The position numbers and the translations under genes were made by a program. The notes below the pieces were generated by a model. It was not told the DNA's origin, searched no databases, and saw only the letters and a program-made list of their open reading frames with translations. DNA of 64,000 bases from Prorocentrum cordatum (Eukaryota > Sar > Dinophyceae > Prorocentrales > Prorocentraceae), in contig CAUYUJ010019886.1 of NCBI GenBank assembly GCA_963575745.1, positions 38,501 through 102,500 of the forward strand. The letters run 5' to 3'. Below are positions 10,778-22,329 of the stretch, one piece after another; position 1 is the first letter of the stretch, and the number at the start of each line of letters is the position of its first letter.

Positions 10778-10991
10778 AGGCCTCCCGAATGGGGTCCGCC
10801 AGAAGATGGGGTCGGAGCATCGCTCTGTATCGCCGATGCATCGCCGCTGTGGCGCGGTGTGGAGGCCGAGTCTCTCCACGTCGCCGTCGCCGAAGCACCG
10901 CTGACGTCGCCGATGCATCGGCGATTCGTCGGCGATCCAGCGCGATCCTCCGACCCCATCTTTTCGGACCCCATTTCTATCTGGGAGGCCT
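10778..10991 (+). mobile_element. F2 fold-back element, copy 1
   Basis: 214 bp bounded by AGGCCTCC at the left and GGAGGCCT at the right. Inside both ends are ATGGGGTC-type repeats in opposite orientation, then CATCGCCGATGCATCG-type inner palindromes. Two more copies lie at 36327-36533 and 62428-62624. No coding capacity; a MITE-like non-autonomous element is the likely nature. Confidence 0.75.
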
Positions 10992-11297
10992 CTACAGAAG
11001 CGAACGGTCCAGCACGTCTACGGTGGCAGCTCGCACGCCCGGAGTCGGGATGAGCTAAGCCTTTCCCCGTGCGGCGCGTGCGGGGCCGCCAGTGCGCTGG
11101 CCGCGCCGTGGCGACCTCTCCCCGCGCGGACGCCAGGCCAGCAGCCAGCACCTACCCCGGAGCCCGCCTCAACAAACAAGACGGGCGGTCCGCCCCGCCC
11201 CGGCAGATCGGTACTGGGTATGGAACGGATTGGGTACGAAGACCGACGGCAGTTTCGCAGGCCTCCACGTTGACACCGACACCAATATCGGCGGTGT

Positions 11298-11415
11298 GCC
11301 TCCACCGAGGGGCGAAGATCCCGATCTCGGTGATGGTGGTAATATTCTGGCTTCCAAGGTGACCGAAATATTACCACCAATGCCGAAATCCAGGATCATT
11401 TCCCCCCGTGGAGGC
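11298..11415 (+). mobile_element. F6 fold-back element
   Basis: Two arms of about 52 bp in inverted orientation separated by a short spacer. The inner arms pair exactly: GGTGGTAATATT at 11334-11345 with AATATTACCACC at 11370-11381. The outer arms pair as GCCTCCAC with GTGGAGGC. It is the only copy I see in the window. Confidence 0.65.
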
Positions 11416-11419
11416 AATT

Positions 11420-14150
11420 TCCAGGCCTTCAAAGCTCATGTCCACTTTGAGCCGAGCTCGCTGTCCGGTGTCGCCGCGGATGTGGTCAACTTGAGACAAC
11501 CCGTCGCCCACTGCCCCCAGCAGCGGCCGCTGCCGGTCTGGGACCAACTTTGCTGTCGGGCCCACCTCGTCCGCACCCCATTTACGGGCGCGCCAGGGAA
11601 ACGGCGAGCAAGTCGGACGTAATCTGGGGGATCTCCTGGCCCGGCGGCGGGGCCCTCGGTGCCCGGGCCCCTTTTGGTCGGGGCGGAGGGGGGGAGCGTC
11701 TGCGAGGGGGGGCGCCACGGGAGGCCTCGCAGGGGGCCCGCGAGGCACTTTGGGTGCTGGCTGCGGCTGCGAGCGCGTGCGTTCCGGGTGGGGTTTGGGG
11801 GGGGCAGGGCCTCACGCGCCCGTCTTGACATGACACGCAGCACGTGCCGTGTGCGAAACGTCCGCGTCGCGCTGCGCGTCGGCTCCACGTGCTGGCCCGC
11901 GCTTGGGCCGCCGCGCCGAGCGTGCGCCTGCGCTCTCCGCGTTGAGCTCCGAGCCAACACGCTGCGGGTTGCGCGTTGCGTTTCGGCGCGGCAGGCCTAC
12001 TCGTGACACGTTCGAATCCGCAGTTCAGAGTCAGCGGCATGATGTGCTCCATCGCCCTCGATCGCCGAGGGGCAGCCCGGCCGACGGGCAGGCAGGCATA
12101 GGCAGGCGGGCGCCGGCTCCTTCGGGGCCTCCTCTCGGGGATCTCTTTTTGAGGCCCGCCGTCGGTCTCGCGGGCAGTCTTGGGGAGCAGGGCCTGAAGT
12201 GTCGGCGCGGGTTCCCCCTCTTGGGGCCCTCTTCGGGCCGTCTGGGGTCTTGGGGGAGCCTCTTGGGCACTGCTGGGGGATTTGGGGCCGTTTTGGGACA
12301 CCACGTGGGGTCTATTGGGACGTCTTGGGCGCGACCGAAGAGACGAGTGTGCCAAAGCCATGCAGCAACATGTTTTTTTGTGGTGCATGTACATGATTAC
12401 ATTTGCATTGGCCTCTTTCCCCAAGAGACCTCCAGGACGGCCCCTGGGGTCAGCCGAAAACATGTGGGGAGGAGTGTGCACTCCCAGCCGCGCTCCATCC
12501 CGAGGCCTCCAGAAATGTCCTGTGAGCCGCCCGCGCCAGAGAGAGCCCGGAACTTGAGCTTCTGGACCCCCTCTGGCGTATTAACAAGAGTCAGTGTTAA
12601 GGATTTTCAGGGGCCTGAGGACACTCCTTCCCCAGCCTACGGTGGTGGATGTGTGTGTGTGTGTTGTTGGCAAGCTTGCCGACGCCGCGGGTTGGCCAGG
12701 ACTGTCGAGCCACGGTTGTGCGAATCGAGGCCCATGCATGAAGCAGGATGAGGAGGAAGGCAGCCGCAGAACCAGAATGAGGAGCGCGCTTGGAGAGGCT
12801 CGATCGCCATCGAGCCTAGTCGACGCAAGGACATGTAAACAGCCATGCGCACTTGATCGGCCTCGCTGTGCGAATCCAAGTATCCAGAAGTCGGGCACAT
12901 CAGCGCCTGTTCAAGTAAGTCAGTAAGGGCGAAGAGAGGGCACTCGAACATACGCGTGACGATAGTGGTGCGGTGTACACGCGTGCGTATGCATGTCCAT
13001 GTATATGTGCACTTGGGGTACAGTCGAAACCAGTCATGCCTATAAGTAAACACATGGTCACATGGTCACACGCTTAGTAGAGCCCATCGGCAACTGTTAG
13101 GTGCCGCTGTTTGTTGTGAATGGCTGTTTCCCGTTCTGGAAAGAAAAAATAGGGATACACCCCGAACGGATATCGCGACGCCGAGGTCCAGACACCCAAT
13201 ACATGTTTCAACGCGTTAGGTCGGAATGTCCAGTAATTTAATACGCAGTTAATTTCAACAATCGTGAGCAAATGTGTGATCTTGCGCTTGGTCTTCCCAT
13301 ATCGTTCGTTCGTTTGTGTGTGTGCCGCCCACCGCGCTCTGGCCCTGCTCGCTTGGCTGCTGCTGCCCCCCCCCCGGCTGCTCATCGTCAAACTCTTCGA
13401 CGTCAAAGCGTCCCTTCTATCTCTCGGCCGTTGCCCCCCCTCCTCCTCCTCCTCCTCCTCCTCCTCCTCCTCCTCCTCCTCCTCCTCCTCCTCCTCCTCC
13501 CTCCTCCTCCTCCTCTTTGCCAGCCGGCCGTTCCCCGCCCCCTCTTGGCCCCCCCCCCCCCGTTGCCCGCAACAAACGGCTCTGAATCCACCAACAACCG
13601 CGTCGGAGTTTTACTGGCATTTGAAGCAACAGAGGAATGGGACATCGAGGCCAGGTTTCGTTGAGCAGTGAGTGGCGTATTGCTGTAGATGTCACACACA
13701 CATTGCAATATTATGTGCCGTTTTCTCGTCTATCCCTATCTCTGCTCCATCCCCTGTTTCACCCTCCCTTGTTTCACCTTGTCATCCTTCCGTGGCGCCC
13801 CGGCGCCCCCCTGCAGCGCCCCCGCGGCGCCTCGACGCAGGCCGCACCCTCATCCGCATCCGCATCCAATTTGCTCGTTAGTGCCCCTTTCTAGCCTCTC
13901 GCTGGAGCGGAGTTCGCCGCATCGCCGCTGACGGGAAAGTGTGTGTGTGTGTGTGTGCGCGCATTTGCGTGTGTGTGACTCACATTCGCGTTCGTGTCTT
14001 AAGACGATGGGGCCCAACTTGTCGCATCTGCTCCAGCTGCTTCTTGCACTTCCGCTACGTGCCAGCGCAGCATTCTGGTTGGCAGCTATTCGGGAAGGCA
14101 TGGGGGCCGCGAGCAGATAGGAGCGAACAGTTTAAAACGTGATGTTTAAA
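11420..14150. other. no recognised gene; low-complexity DNA
   Basis: GC-rich irregular sequence with GGGGCC/CTTGGG-type low complexity around 12.1-12.5 kb, a (TCC)n tract at 13437-13520 and a (GT)n run at 13938-13960. Open frames exist, but none has a domain I recognise. Confidence 0.45.
13437..13520 (+). repeat. (TCC)n microsatellite
   Basis: About 80 bases of TCC triplets; the long open frames that cross it are by-products. Confidence 0.95.
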
Positions 14151-14790
14151 CTTTCACGTTTGACGGATACGTGTTGTTGATCCATTCTGCGGCGCACATG
14201 GCATCTTTCCATTTGAAGTGCCCCTCCCGTTTTCGCACCCTGCTTATTATCAGGGGAAGTCTTTAGGGTCAAACTGGCCCCCTAGCCCCCGAGCTTCAAC
14301 AACAACGGCTCCCGCCTGGTCCTGATCCTTCCTCACAATGTATGGCAACATCGCTCTCTCGCGCAGGACTTCCCTACAATTTGTTCCTCACACTTTTTCC
14401 AAACGCCGTCGCCCTCGACGCTCAGGAGTCGCGCTCTTGTTTTGGTTTTTCTTGCGGTTCGCTCGGGAATCGCGCTCTCGCTCGAGACTTCGCGATTCAT
14501 GCAGGACTCACGCTTCAGCAACCGTCCTGCTCGGCCTGGCCACCCCGGCTCGCCTTCCCGACCCGCCCGGTCTGCCCGTCTGGTTCTGCCATGGGTTTTC
14601 TGCGCAGGACCCCCTTCCTGCTACTGTCTCTCGTGCTCCATTTTTCTCCCCCCCCTCCGTCCGTCCTCTTCTCCCCCGCTTTGGGGGCTGCGCTAAATGC
14701 ACGTGGCAGGTAAGAAAGATTTGCCCAAAAGGGGGTACGATCGAAAACGAAGACGAAATAGGAACGAGCAGTGTTAAAACGATTGTTGTT
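14150..14790 (+). repeat. F5 dispersed repeat, unit 1
   Basis: F5 is the main repeat of the 14-35 kb region. A full unit runs: (TTG)n; a block ending CTCGCACCCTG; CAACAACAACGGCTCCCGCC; several loose subrepeats of GGAATCGCGCTCTCGC and GACTTCCTC; a pyrimidine-rich block; GGGGCTGCGC; then CGATCGAAGACGAAGAGG, and GAACAGT before the next (TTG)n. This unit lacks a strong TTG array but has the rest, with GGGGGCTGCGC at about 14683. It has no coding capacity and is not similar to any element class I can name. Confidence 0.75.
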
Positions 14791-15690
14791 GCTGTTGGTG
14801 TCGCATTCTGCTTCAAGGAATGCCTATGGTTTTCATCCCTCAGGTGACCGTTATATGTGTCAATTGAAGTGTTCCTCCCGGGGCTCGCATCCTGCTATTT
14901 ATCATGGGAAGTTCGTGGTCACCAAATGGCGCCCCGGGCACCTGGTTTACAACAACAGAAACGGCTCCCGCCTAATATTTTGTCAATGTATTTCAGATTC
15001 GTGCTCTCACGCGGCACTGCCTCATAAGTTGTCCAGGAATCGCAGTCTCCCGTGGTATTCTCTCACACTTTATTGCGGCGCCGTGCCCGCAAGACTCATG
15101 AAGCACGCTCTCGCTTTGGATTTCCGATCAATTTACTTGGGAATCACGCTATTGTTCGGAACTTCATTCGTGATGGGTTGACGCTTTAGCGACCCGCCCG
15201 CTCGACCTGGCCGTCCGGGCCCGCCTGGCTGAGTTGCCCGTCAGGGCCCGCCCGCCCGAGACGCGAGGCTGTTTCTGCCGCTTGTGCTGCTGCTCCTGAC
15301 CCTCCTCTTCTAAAGTTCTCCCGTGTTCCATCCTTATCCTTCCTTTTTGTGTCTTCGCTCCTCCCCCATTCCCCTGTTTTAGGGGCTGCGCCAACTACTC
15401 GCGGGAGGCAGGGCAGATATCCCCCCCTAAGATGGGGCACGATCGAAAACGAAGAGGGCGGGTACCCAGGGTTTGGGATATACGTGTGTAGTGGCACGCG
15501 AGCAGACAAGAACGAGCAGTGTTAAACTTGATGTTGCTGGTGTCGTCATTGCTGTTGTTGATGAATAGGGACGGGTCACGGCCCCTGGGCGCCCCCCCCC
15601 AGTAACAGCAGCAGCAGCAACAGCAGCAACAACATTGCCGACGGCTCCCGACCGAGCTTTCTTCGCAACGTACTCATTCCCCCTCAGGTA
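14790..15690 (+). repeat. F5 dispersed repeat, unit 2 and the head of a further unit
   Basis: Unit 2 occupies about 14790-15530, with the GGGGCTGCGCC core at 15382. A truncated head of the next unit (TTG-rich, then CAGCAGCAACAACA and GACGGCTCCCG) runs to about 15690. Confidence 0.7.
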
Positions 15691-15925
15691 CCACAGGGGG
15701 TATCCCGCAGGGGATTCGTGAAGGATCCTGGAGGTTTGCATACGGACTCCCAGATGATTTCTGAGGATTCTAAAAGTGGCTTCTGGGGATTCCCCGGGGA
15801 TTCCTCAGGGATTCCTGAGGGATTCCACCAGGGATTCCTTTGGGAATCGCATGGGTTCGTCAGGGATCCTTGCGGATGCCTGAAGGATTCCTGGGGATGC
15901 CGCTGCGATCCCCTAGAGATTCCTA
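15690..15925 (+). repeat. GGGATTCCT degenerate minisatellite
   Basis: Irregular 10-18 bp repeats centred on GGGATTCCT or GGATTCCTG. No gene. Confidence 0.7.
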
Positions 15926-15964
15926 ATTGAGTCCTGGAGCTTGTCGAGGCTTCCTGACGTTTTC

Positions 15965-16255
15965 ATGGCGAGGATGATGGCGGTGGTCGCGAGAATTATG
16001 ATGATAATGATGATGATGCTGATGATGTTGATGCTGATGCTGATGCTGATGGTGATGATGACAATGATGCTGATTATGGTGGTGATGATGATAATGATAG
16101 TGATAATTGTAACGATGGTGCGTATGCTGCTGCTGATGATGATGCTGATGGTGGTTGTAAAGATGACGTTAATGGTTAGATGTGTTGATGGTGAGGTGGT
16201 TGTGGTGTTGCTGATGTTGGCAATGATGGTTGTGATTATGATTGGGATGATGGTG
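15965..16255 (+). repeat. (ATG)n / (GAT)n interrupted microsatellite
   Basis: Imperfect ATG/GTG/CTG triplets resembling the 479-1205 tract. The poly-Met open frame across it is a by-product. Confidence 0.9.
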
Positions 16256-16439
16256 GTAGAGTAGATTCCAATCGGAATTCCATTCGAATAAGCTGGATCT
16301 GTAGCCTGCTCAATCCAAATTTAAAAGTAAGCAAATTCCATTAGGTGTCCAATGTGAGTTGGCTGGATCTGGGATCTACTCCATTTAATTTAGATGTTAC
16401 ATTGGTTTCAAGAGGAATCGCATTGGAAACTGCTAGGTC

Positions 16440-17680
16440 CCGCACAGTCCGTGCACGTTTTGTATTTGAAGCCATACAAGTCGTGTAAGCTCTGTATAGG
16501 ATCCCATACTACCGTGTAGGGTTTATATACGATCCCATACGTGCCGGGTATGGATCCCAATACAAACCGTGTGAGTTCTGCATAGGATCCCAGACACGTT
16601 TAGTATGCTTTGTATAGGACCCCGCGAGTGCCGTGAAAGCTCTGTGCAGGATTCCATGCAAACCGTGTAATCTCTGTACAGGATCCCATACAGGCCGTGC
16701 AGCTCTGTAGAGGATCCCACACAAGCCGCGTAGGCTCTGTGATGGATCCCGTGAAGCCGGTTAGGATGTGTATGGGATCCCATGCAAGTCGTGTAAGGTC
16801 TGTAGAGGATCCCGTAACAGCCGTGTGCGCTTTGTATAGGACCCCATACAAGCCGTGGAAACTCTGTACAGGATCCCGTACACGCCGTATTAGTTTCGTA
16901 TAGGATTCCCTACAAGCCGTGTAGGTTTTTATCGGATCCCAGACAAGCCGTGCAGGCTCTGTACAGGATCCCCCAGAAACCGTTTAAGGTGTGCAGCGGA
17001 TCCCACACAAGCCGTGCAAGCTCCGTATAGGATCCCACACAAGCCGTGTAAGCTCTGTATAGGATCCCATACTACCGTGTAGGTTTTATCTACGATCCCA
17101 TATTTGCCGGGTAAGCTTTGCATTGGATCACAGTACAACCTGTGTGAGTTCTGCATAGGATCCCAGACACGTTTAGTATGTTTTGTATAGGACCCCGTGA
17201 GTGCCGTGAAAGTTCTGTGCAGGATTCCATGCAAACCGTGTAATCTCTGTACAGGATCCCATACAGGCCGTGCAGCTCTGTAGAGGATCCCACACAAGCC
17301 GCGTAGGCTCTGTGATGGATCCCGTAAAGCCGGTTAGGATGCGTATGGGATCCCATGCAAGTCGTGTAAGGTCTGTAGAGGATCCCGTAACAGCCGTGTG
17401 CGCTTTGTATAGGACCCCATACAAGCCGTGGAAACTCTGTACAGGATCCCGTACACGCCGTGTTAGTTTCGTATAGGATTCCATACAAGCCGTGTAGGTT
17501 TTTATCGGATCCCAGACAAGCCGTGCAGGCTTTGTACAGGATCCCCCAGAAACCGTTTAAGGTGTGCAGAGGATCCCACACAAGCCGTGCAAGCTCCGTA
17601 TAGGATCTCACACAAGCCGTGTAGGCTCTGCTTCGGATCCCATATAAAGCGCGCGAGCTCTGCATAGGATCCTCGCCTCG
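16440..17680 (+). repeat. 36-bp satellite with a 573-bp higher-order repeat
   Basis: Units of about 36 bp share GGATCCCATACAAGCCGTGT and a CTCTGTATA segment. The block around CAGACACGTTTAGTATG at 16591 recurs at 17164, an offset of 573 bp (about 16 units), and order-specific variants repeat with it. The array is therefore two copies of a higher-order unit plus edges. BamHI-type GGATCC occurs in most units. Minus-strand open frames across it are by-products of the periodicity. Confidence 0.9.
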
Positions 17681-17749
17681 CTGGCCCTCACGCAGACGTC
17701 AGCAGAGCGAGTGCACTGCGAGTGGTAGTAGAGGGAGAAGAGTTGTTTT

Positions 17750-17764
17750 TCCTTTACTCGTGCG

Positions 17765-17811
<47 letters not shown>

Positions 17812-18660
17812 GGTTGTTGTTGCGGGGGGTCGTTGGTCGTTGGTGCCCCTGGTGGCCGTGGAGGAGCCTGGCCTCTTCCATGGAGGAGAGCTCCAGTCGG
17901 CCCCCGAGCCCCGGGTGCCAAGGAAGGTGCCTATCCTTGTTGTTGAATTTTGCACTATTGAAGAATTATTTCTGTTGGTCCGCCCCCCTCCGGTGACCAT
18001 TGTGTTTTTAATTGAAGTGTTTCCCCCAGGGCTCGCACCCTGGTTTTTAACAGGGAGAGTGAATGGGGTCAAACTGCGTTGCTGATCCCGAGCTACAACA
18101 GCAACAACGGCTTCCGGCTGATACTTCCTCGCATGTCATTCTCACATCGCGCTTGCGCGCGGGACCTCCTGACAATTTAATCAGGAATCGCGCTCTCGCG
18201 TGGGACTTCCTCAGACGCCTCGCCCTTGACATTCAGGAGTCACGTCCTCGCTGTGGATTTCCTCACGATTGATTTGGGAATCAAGTTGTCGTTCGAGACT
18301 TGCGACTCATGCAGAACGCGCGCTTGAGCAACTCCCTTGCTCGACCAGGCCGCCTGGGCTCTCCTTCCCGACCCGTCTGGTAGGGTCTACCCGCCCAATC
18401 TGCCCATCTGGTTCTGCCACGTGTTTTCTGCTCCTAGCCCGTGCTCCATCCTCCTCCCTCCCCATTGTCCTTCCTTCCATCCGTCCTCTCTTCCCCTGCC
18501 TCAGGGGCTGCGCGAAATACACGCTGCAGGTAAGAAAGAGATACCCCCTAACGGGGGTACGGTCGAGGACGAAGAGGGCGGGTATCGTGGGTTCGGGATA
18601 TTCGTGTTGAGTGGCCCCCGCGAGCAGATAAGAGCGGACAGTCTCAACCGGATGATTGTT
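17750..18660 (+). repeat. F5 dispersed repeat, unit 3
   Basis: A complete-looking unit. It has a (TTG)n head (17764-17815), the CTCGCACCCTG block at about 18030, GAATCGCGCTCTCGC subrepeats at 18100-18300, CAGGGGCTGCGCG at 18503 followed by GCAGGTAAGAAAG, and the CGAAGAGGGCGGGTAT tail. Confidence 0.8.
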
Positions 18661-19470
18661 TTTGAATATTCATTTCCAGAGAATAATTACGGTTGTCTCC
18701 AGCAACGGTTCCGCGCGCTCTCGCCTCGACGCTGGCTACATTTTCTCTGAAAGCGAGGTTTTTGTGCGAGCGTTAGCTTGAGTGTAAATGTGGGCCCTTG
18801 GAGGCCAAGCTGCGAGGACAACGGCTCCCGCTCGAGATGTCCTCACAACTTACCCCGAGACACCGTGGCCAGAGAGGCCCCCGGGACTCAGGAACGGCGC
18901 TCTCGCTCGAGACCTCTTGGCAAGTCAGCCAAGCTGGCGGAGGCCCAGCGACGACGACAAGGGCTTTTGCTCGATACTTCCTCACGAATTACTCCGAGAG
19001 CCCCTGGCCACTGGTTAGGAAGGCCCCCGAACTCAGAAACGGCGCTCTCGCTCGAGACCTTCTCGGAATTCAGTCAAATTGGTGGAGGCCCAACTACGAC
19101 GACAAGGGCTCTCGTTCGACACTTCCTCAAGATGTACTCGCAAGAGGCTCTTGCCAGAGAGGCCCCCGAACTCAAGAGCGGCGCTCTCGTTCGAGACTTC
19201 TACGTAATTCAGGCAAGTTGGTGGAGGCCCTGACACGGCGACAAGGGTTCAAGTTCGATATTTCTCCATATGTATTCCGAGAGCCCCATGGCCAGAGAGG
19301 TCTCCGAACTCAGGAACGGCGCTCCCGGCGCTCTCGCTCAAGAGTTCCTCGCACTTCAGTCGGTGGCAAGATATTCCCCCCCGCAAGGGGGTGCAATCGA
19401 AGACGAAGTCGGCGGGTATCGAGGGTTGGGGTTTACGTAATGCAGGACACGCGTGCCAGTAAGAACAGTC
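18660..19470 (+). repeat. F5 unit 4, containing a ~142-bp tandem repeat
   Basis: The subrepeat zone of this unit is expanded into about four tandem copies of about 142 bp (18826-19345). Each has ACGACGACAAGGGCT, CACTTCCTCA-like, GCCAGAGAGGCCCCCGAACT and AACGGCGCTCTCGCTCGAGA segments. The F5 tail (CCCCGCAAGGGGG, CGAAGACGAAG) resumes at about 19375. Confidence 0.75.
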
Positions 19471-19479
19471 GAAAAATGA

Positions 19480-20325
19480 TCGGTTTTGTTGTTGTTGTTG
19501 TCGTTGTTGTGGGTGTAGTTGTTGTTGTTGCTGCTGCTGCTGTTGTTGTTGTTGGTGGTGGTTTTGCGTTTGTTGTTGCTCATGTTGTTGCTGAAGTCTC
19601 ACTACTTGAGAATAAGTATTGTTGATTCCCTTTCTCCGGGCCCCATTTTGTTTTTCACTTCAAGTGTTCCTCTTGGGATTCGCACCGTGTTTTTTCGATG
19701 GAAAGCGCAGTGTCACCAAACTGGGCCGCTGGCTTTTAATTTACAACAACAACAACAACAACGGCTGCCGCTTGATAGTTCCTCACAGAGTATGTCCAAA
19801 TCGCGTTCTCGTGCGCGACGTCCTCACAGTTTTACACCGGAATCGCGATCTCGCGTGGGACTTCCTAGCAATTGATTCACACGCCGCGCCCTCGACACTC
19901 AGGAATCACGCTCTCGCTGTGAATCTCCTCGCCATGTATTTAGGACCCGCGCTGACAGGTGAGAATTCCTCGCGATTCATGCAGGACGCATGCTTCAGCA
20001 ACCCGCCTGCTCGACCTAGCCGCCTGGGCCCGCCTTCCCGACCCGCCCATTAGGGTCTACCCGGCCGATCTGCCTGCCTGGTTCTGCCACGTGTTTTCTG
20101 CTCTTTGTCCCCCTCCTGCTACTCTCTCTCGTGCTCCATCCTTATCCCTCCACATTCCATCCGTCCTCTCTTTCTCTGTTTTAGGGGCTGCGCCAACTAC
20201 ACGCGGCAGCTAGGGAATCTATACCCCCTAAGGTGGGTACGGTCGACAACGAATATGGCGGGTACCGAGGGTTTGGGATATACGTGTTGAGTGGCATGCG
20301 AGCAGGTAAGAGCGAGTAGTCTTCA
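19480..20325 (+). repeat. F5 dispersed repeat, unit 5
   Basis: TTG/TGCTGC head at 19486-19580, then the CACCGTG block, (CAA)n CGGCTGCCGC at about 19745, GGAATCGCG subrepeats, TTAGGGGCTGCGCC at 20182 and the usual tail ending near 20320. Confidence 0.8.
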
Positions 20326-20834
20326 GATGATTGTTGTTGTTGGTGCTGTTGTGGTGGTGGTGGTGATTGTTGAATTCTCATTTCTGAAGAACAATTACTG
20401 CTGATCCCCCCCACACCGGTGCATACTGTCTTTCTCAATCAGAGTGTGCCCCCCGATGCTCGCACCCTGTTTTCTACCAGGGAGAGTCTTGAGGCTCAAA
20501 CTGGGCCCCTGGCCCCCGGGTTACAACAACGACGGCTCCCGCCTGAGACGTCCTCACAATTTGGGCAGGACCCTCGCTCCCGCCCGAGATTTCCTCGCAT
20601 TTGGTTCAGACATCGCGCTCTCGCTTGGGACTTCCTGACGATTTATTCAGGAATCGCTCTCCTGGCGCTCTGGAGTCGCGCTCTGGCTGGAGACTTCCTT
20701 GCAATGTACTAAAGATTAGCGCCCTTGCTTTGGAATTTCCTGCAATTTACTCGAGCGCCGCGCTCCCGACACCCAGGCACCCAGGAGTCGCGCTCACGCT
20801 TAGGACTCCCTCACAGATTACCTAGGAAACGGGA

Positions 20835-21535
20835 TCTCGCTGCCCTTCGTGGCCCCGTTGCAGCCCCTCGTGGCCTCCTCGCTGCCCTTCGTGGCCCCGT
20901 TGCAGCCCTTCATGGCCCCCTCGCTTTGTTTCGTGGCCCCGTTGCAGCCCTTCGTGGCCCCCTCGCTGCCCTTCGTGGCCCCATCGCAGCCCTTCGTGGC
21001 CCCGTTGCAGCCCTTCGTGGTCCCCTTGCTGCCCTTCGTGGACCCGTTGCATCCCTTCGTGGCCCCCTCGCTGCCCTTCGTGGCCCCATATATGTATGCC
21101 CTTCGTGGACCCCGCTCGTTCGCGCCCGTGGTGGCCCCATATGCATGCCCTTCGTGGCCCCGCTGTCGCCCTTCGTGGCCCCCTCGCTGCCCTTCGTGGC
21201 CCCGTTGCTGCCCTCAGTGGCCCCGTCCTTGCCCTCCGCGGCCCAGTATACGTATGCCCTTCGTGGCCCCCGCTCGTTCGCGCCCGTTGTGGCCCCATGT
21301 GCATGCCCTTCGTGACCCCGCTGTCGCCGTTTGTGGCCCCCTCACTGTCCTACGTGGCCCAGTTGCTACCCTCAGTGGCCCCATCATTGCCTTCTGTGGC
21401 CCCGCATTATCTGCCCTTCGTGGCCCCCGCTCGTTCGCGCTCTTCGTGGCCCCATACGCATTCCCTTTGTGTCCCCGCTGTCGCCCTTCGTGGCCTACTT
21501 CGTGTCCTTGTGGCCCTGCTGTCGTTCTCTCTCGC
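20835..21535 (+). repeat. 21-bp minisatellite (CCCTTCGTGGCCCC core)
   Basis: About 30 units of 21 bp with the core CCCTTCGTGGCCCC followed by GTTGCAG or CTCGCTG. Longer variants (ATATGTATGCC, CGCTCGTTCGCGC) appear every 160-180 bp. A 21-bp period keeps all frames open, so the 374-codon frame here is not good evidence for a gene. Confidence 0.9.
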
Positions 21536-21539
21536 TTTC

Positions 21540-21541
21540 GC

Positions 21542-21574
<33 letters not shown>

Positions 21575-21575
21575 A

Positions 21576-21615
<40 letters not shown>

Positions 21616-21625
21616 GTCGTGGTCG
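21540..21625 (+). repeat. (CGT)n microsatellite
   Basis: Clean TCG/CGT triplets directly after the 21-bp minisatellite. Confidence 0.9.
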
Positions 21626-21864
21626 GTCCCTGTCCGTCCCTCTTGGGGTCGGGTCGACGGTCCGCGGCCGCCCCGCCGATCAGCGCTGCCGCTGGCCAGG
21701 CCGACGGTCCGCGGCCGCCCCACCGCTTGCCGGGGCCCGGCTTGCAGGGTTACCCCCCAAAAGGGGTTCGATCGAAGACGAAGAGTGCGGGTATTGAGGG
21801 TTTGTGAAATACGCGTTATTGGACACTCGAGCAGATACGGGCGTTATTGGACACTCGAGCAGAT

Positions 21865-22260
21865 ACTGATTATTGTTGTTGTTTTGTTGTTACTGTTTCG
21901 TTTTTGCGCTGTTTCGTTGTTGAGTTCGTCCCCGGTGCCCAATGTGTTTTTTCAACTCAAGTTCGCCTCCTAGGGCTCGAGCCTTGCTGTTCTTTCACTA
22001 GGGGGAGTCCTGCGCCTCAGATTGTGTCCGTGGCCTATGGCTTGCCACAACACTGGCTCCCGCCTGAGACTTCATCGCGCCCCGTTTGAAATCGCGCTCT
22101 CGCTCGGGACCCCCCCACATTGATATCCAGGAATCCCACTTGCGTGGTACCTTGTCGTAATTTCTTGCGGTACCGCACCGTCAGCACTCAGGAAATACGT
22201 TTTCACTCTGGATCTCCACACGCTTCTTACTTTTGATTCGCGCTGTCGCTCGCCTGGTTA
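21865..22260 (+). repeat. F5 partial unit 7 (head half)
   Basis: TTG-rich head, the GGGCTCGAGCCTTGC block, then CTGGCTCCCGCCTGAGACTT and two GAATC-type subrepeats, after which similarity ends. Confidence 0.65.
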
Positions 22261-22329
22261 TTGAATTGCTTCGCTCACTCCGCCGGTCCATATTGCATCG
22301 CCGCTGTCCTTTGTTGGGGTGTTGTTGTC

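Larger units (their letters stand above)
20325..21860 (+). repeat. F5 unit 6, interrupted by a 21-bp minisatellite
   Basis: Head at 20325-20540 and subrepeats to about 20830. The 21-bp minisatellite and a (CGT)n tract follow. The F5 tail reappears at about 21745 (ACCCCCCAAAAGGGG, CGATCGAAGACGAAGAG). Confidence 0.75.

Noticed and set aside
12003-12025. TTCGAATCC motif suggesting a tRNA T-loop
   Set aside because: Flanking bases do not form a stem and no D-arm or anticodon arm is found upstream.
16509-17665. Minus-strand repetitive proteins with GILYRA and WDPIQS motifs
   Set aside because: The 36-bp satellite has a period divisible by three, which creates repeating open frames without coding selection.
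20849-21973. 374-codon plus-strand frame of FVAP repeats
   Set aside because: It follows the 21-bp minisatellite and runs on into (CGT)n and an F5 tail; other frames are also open.
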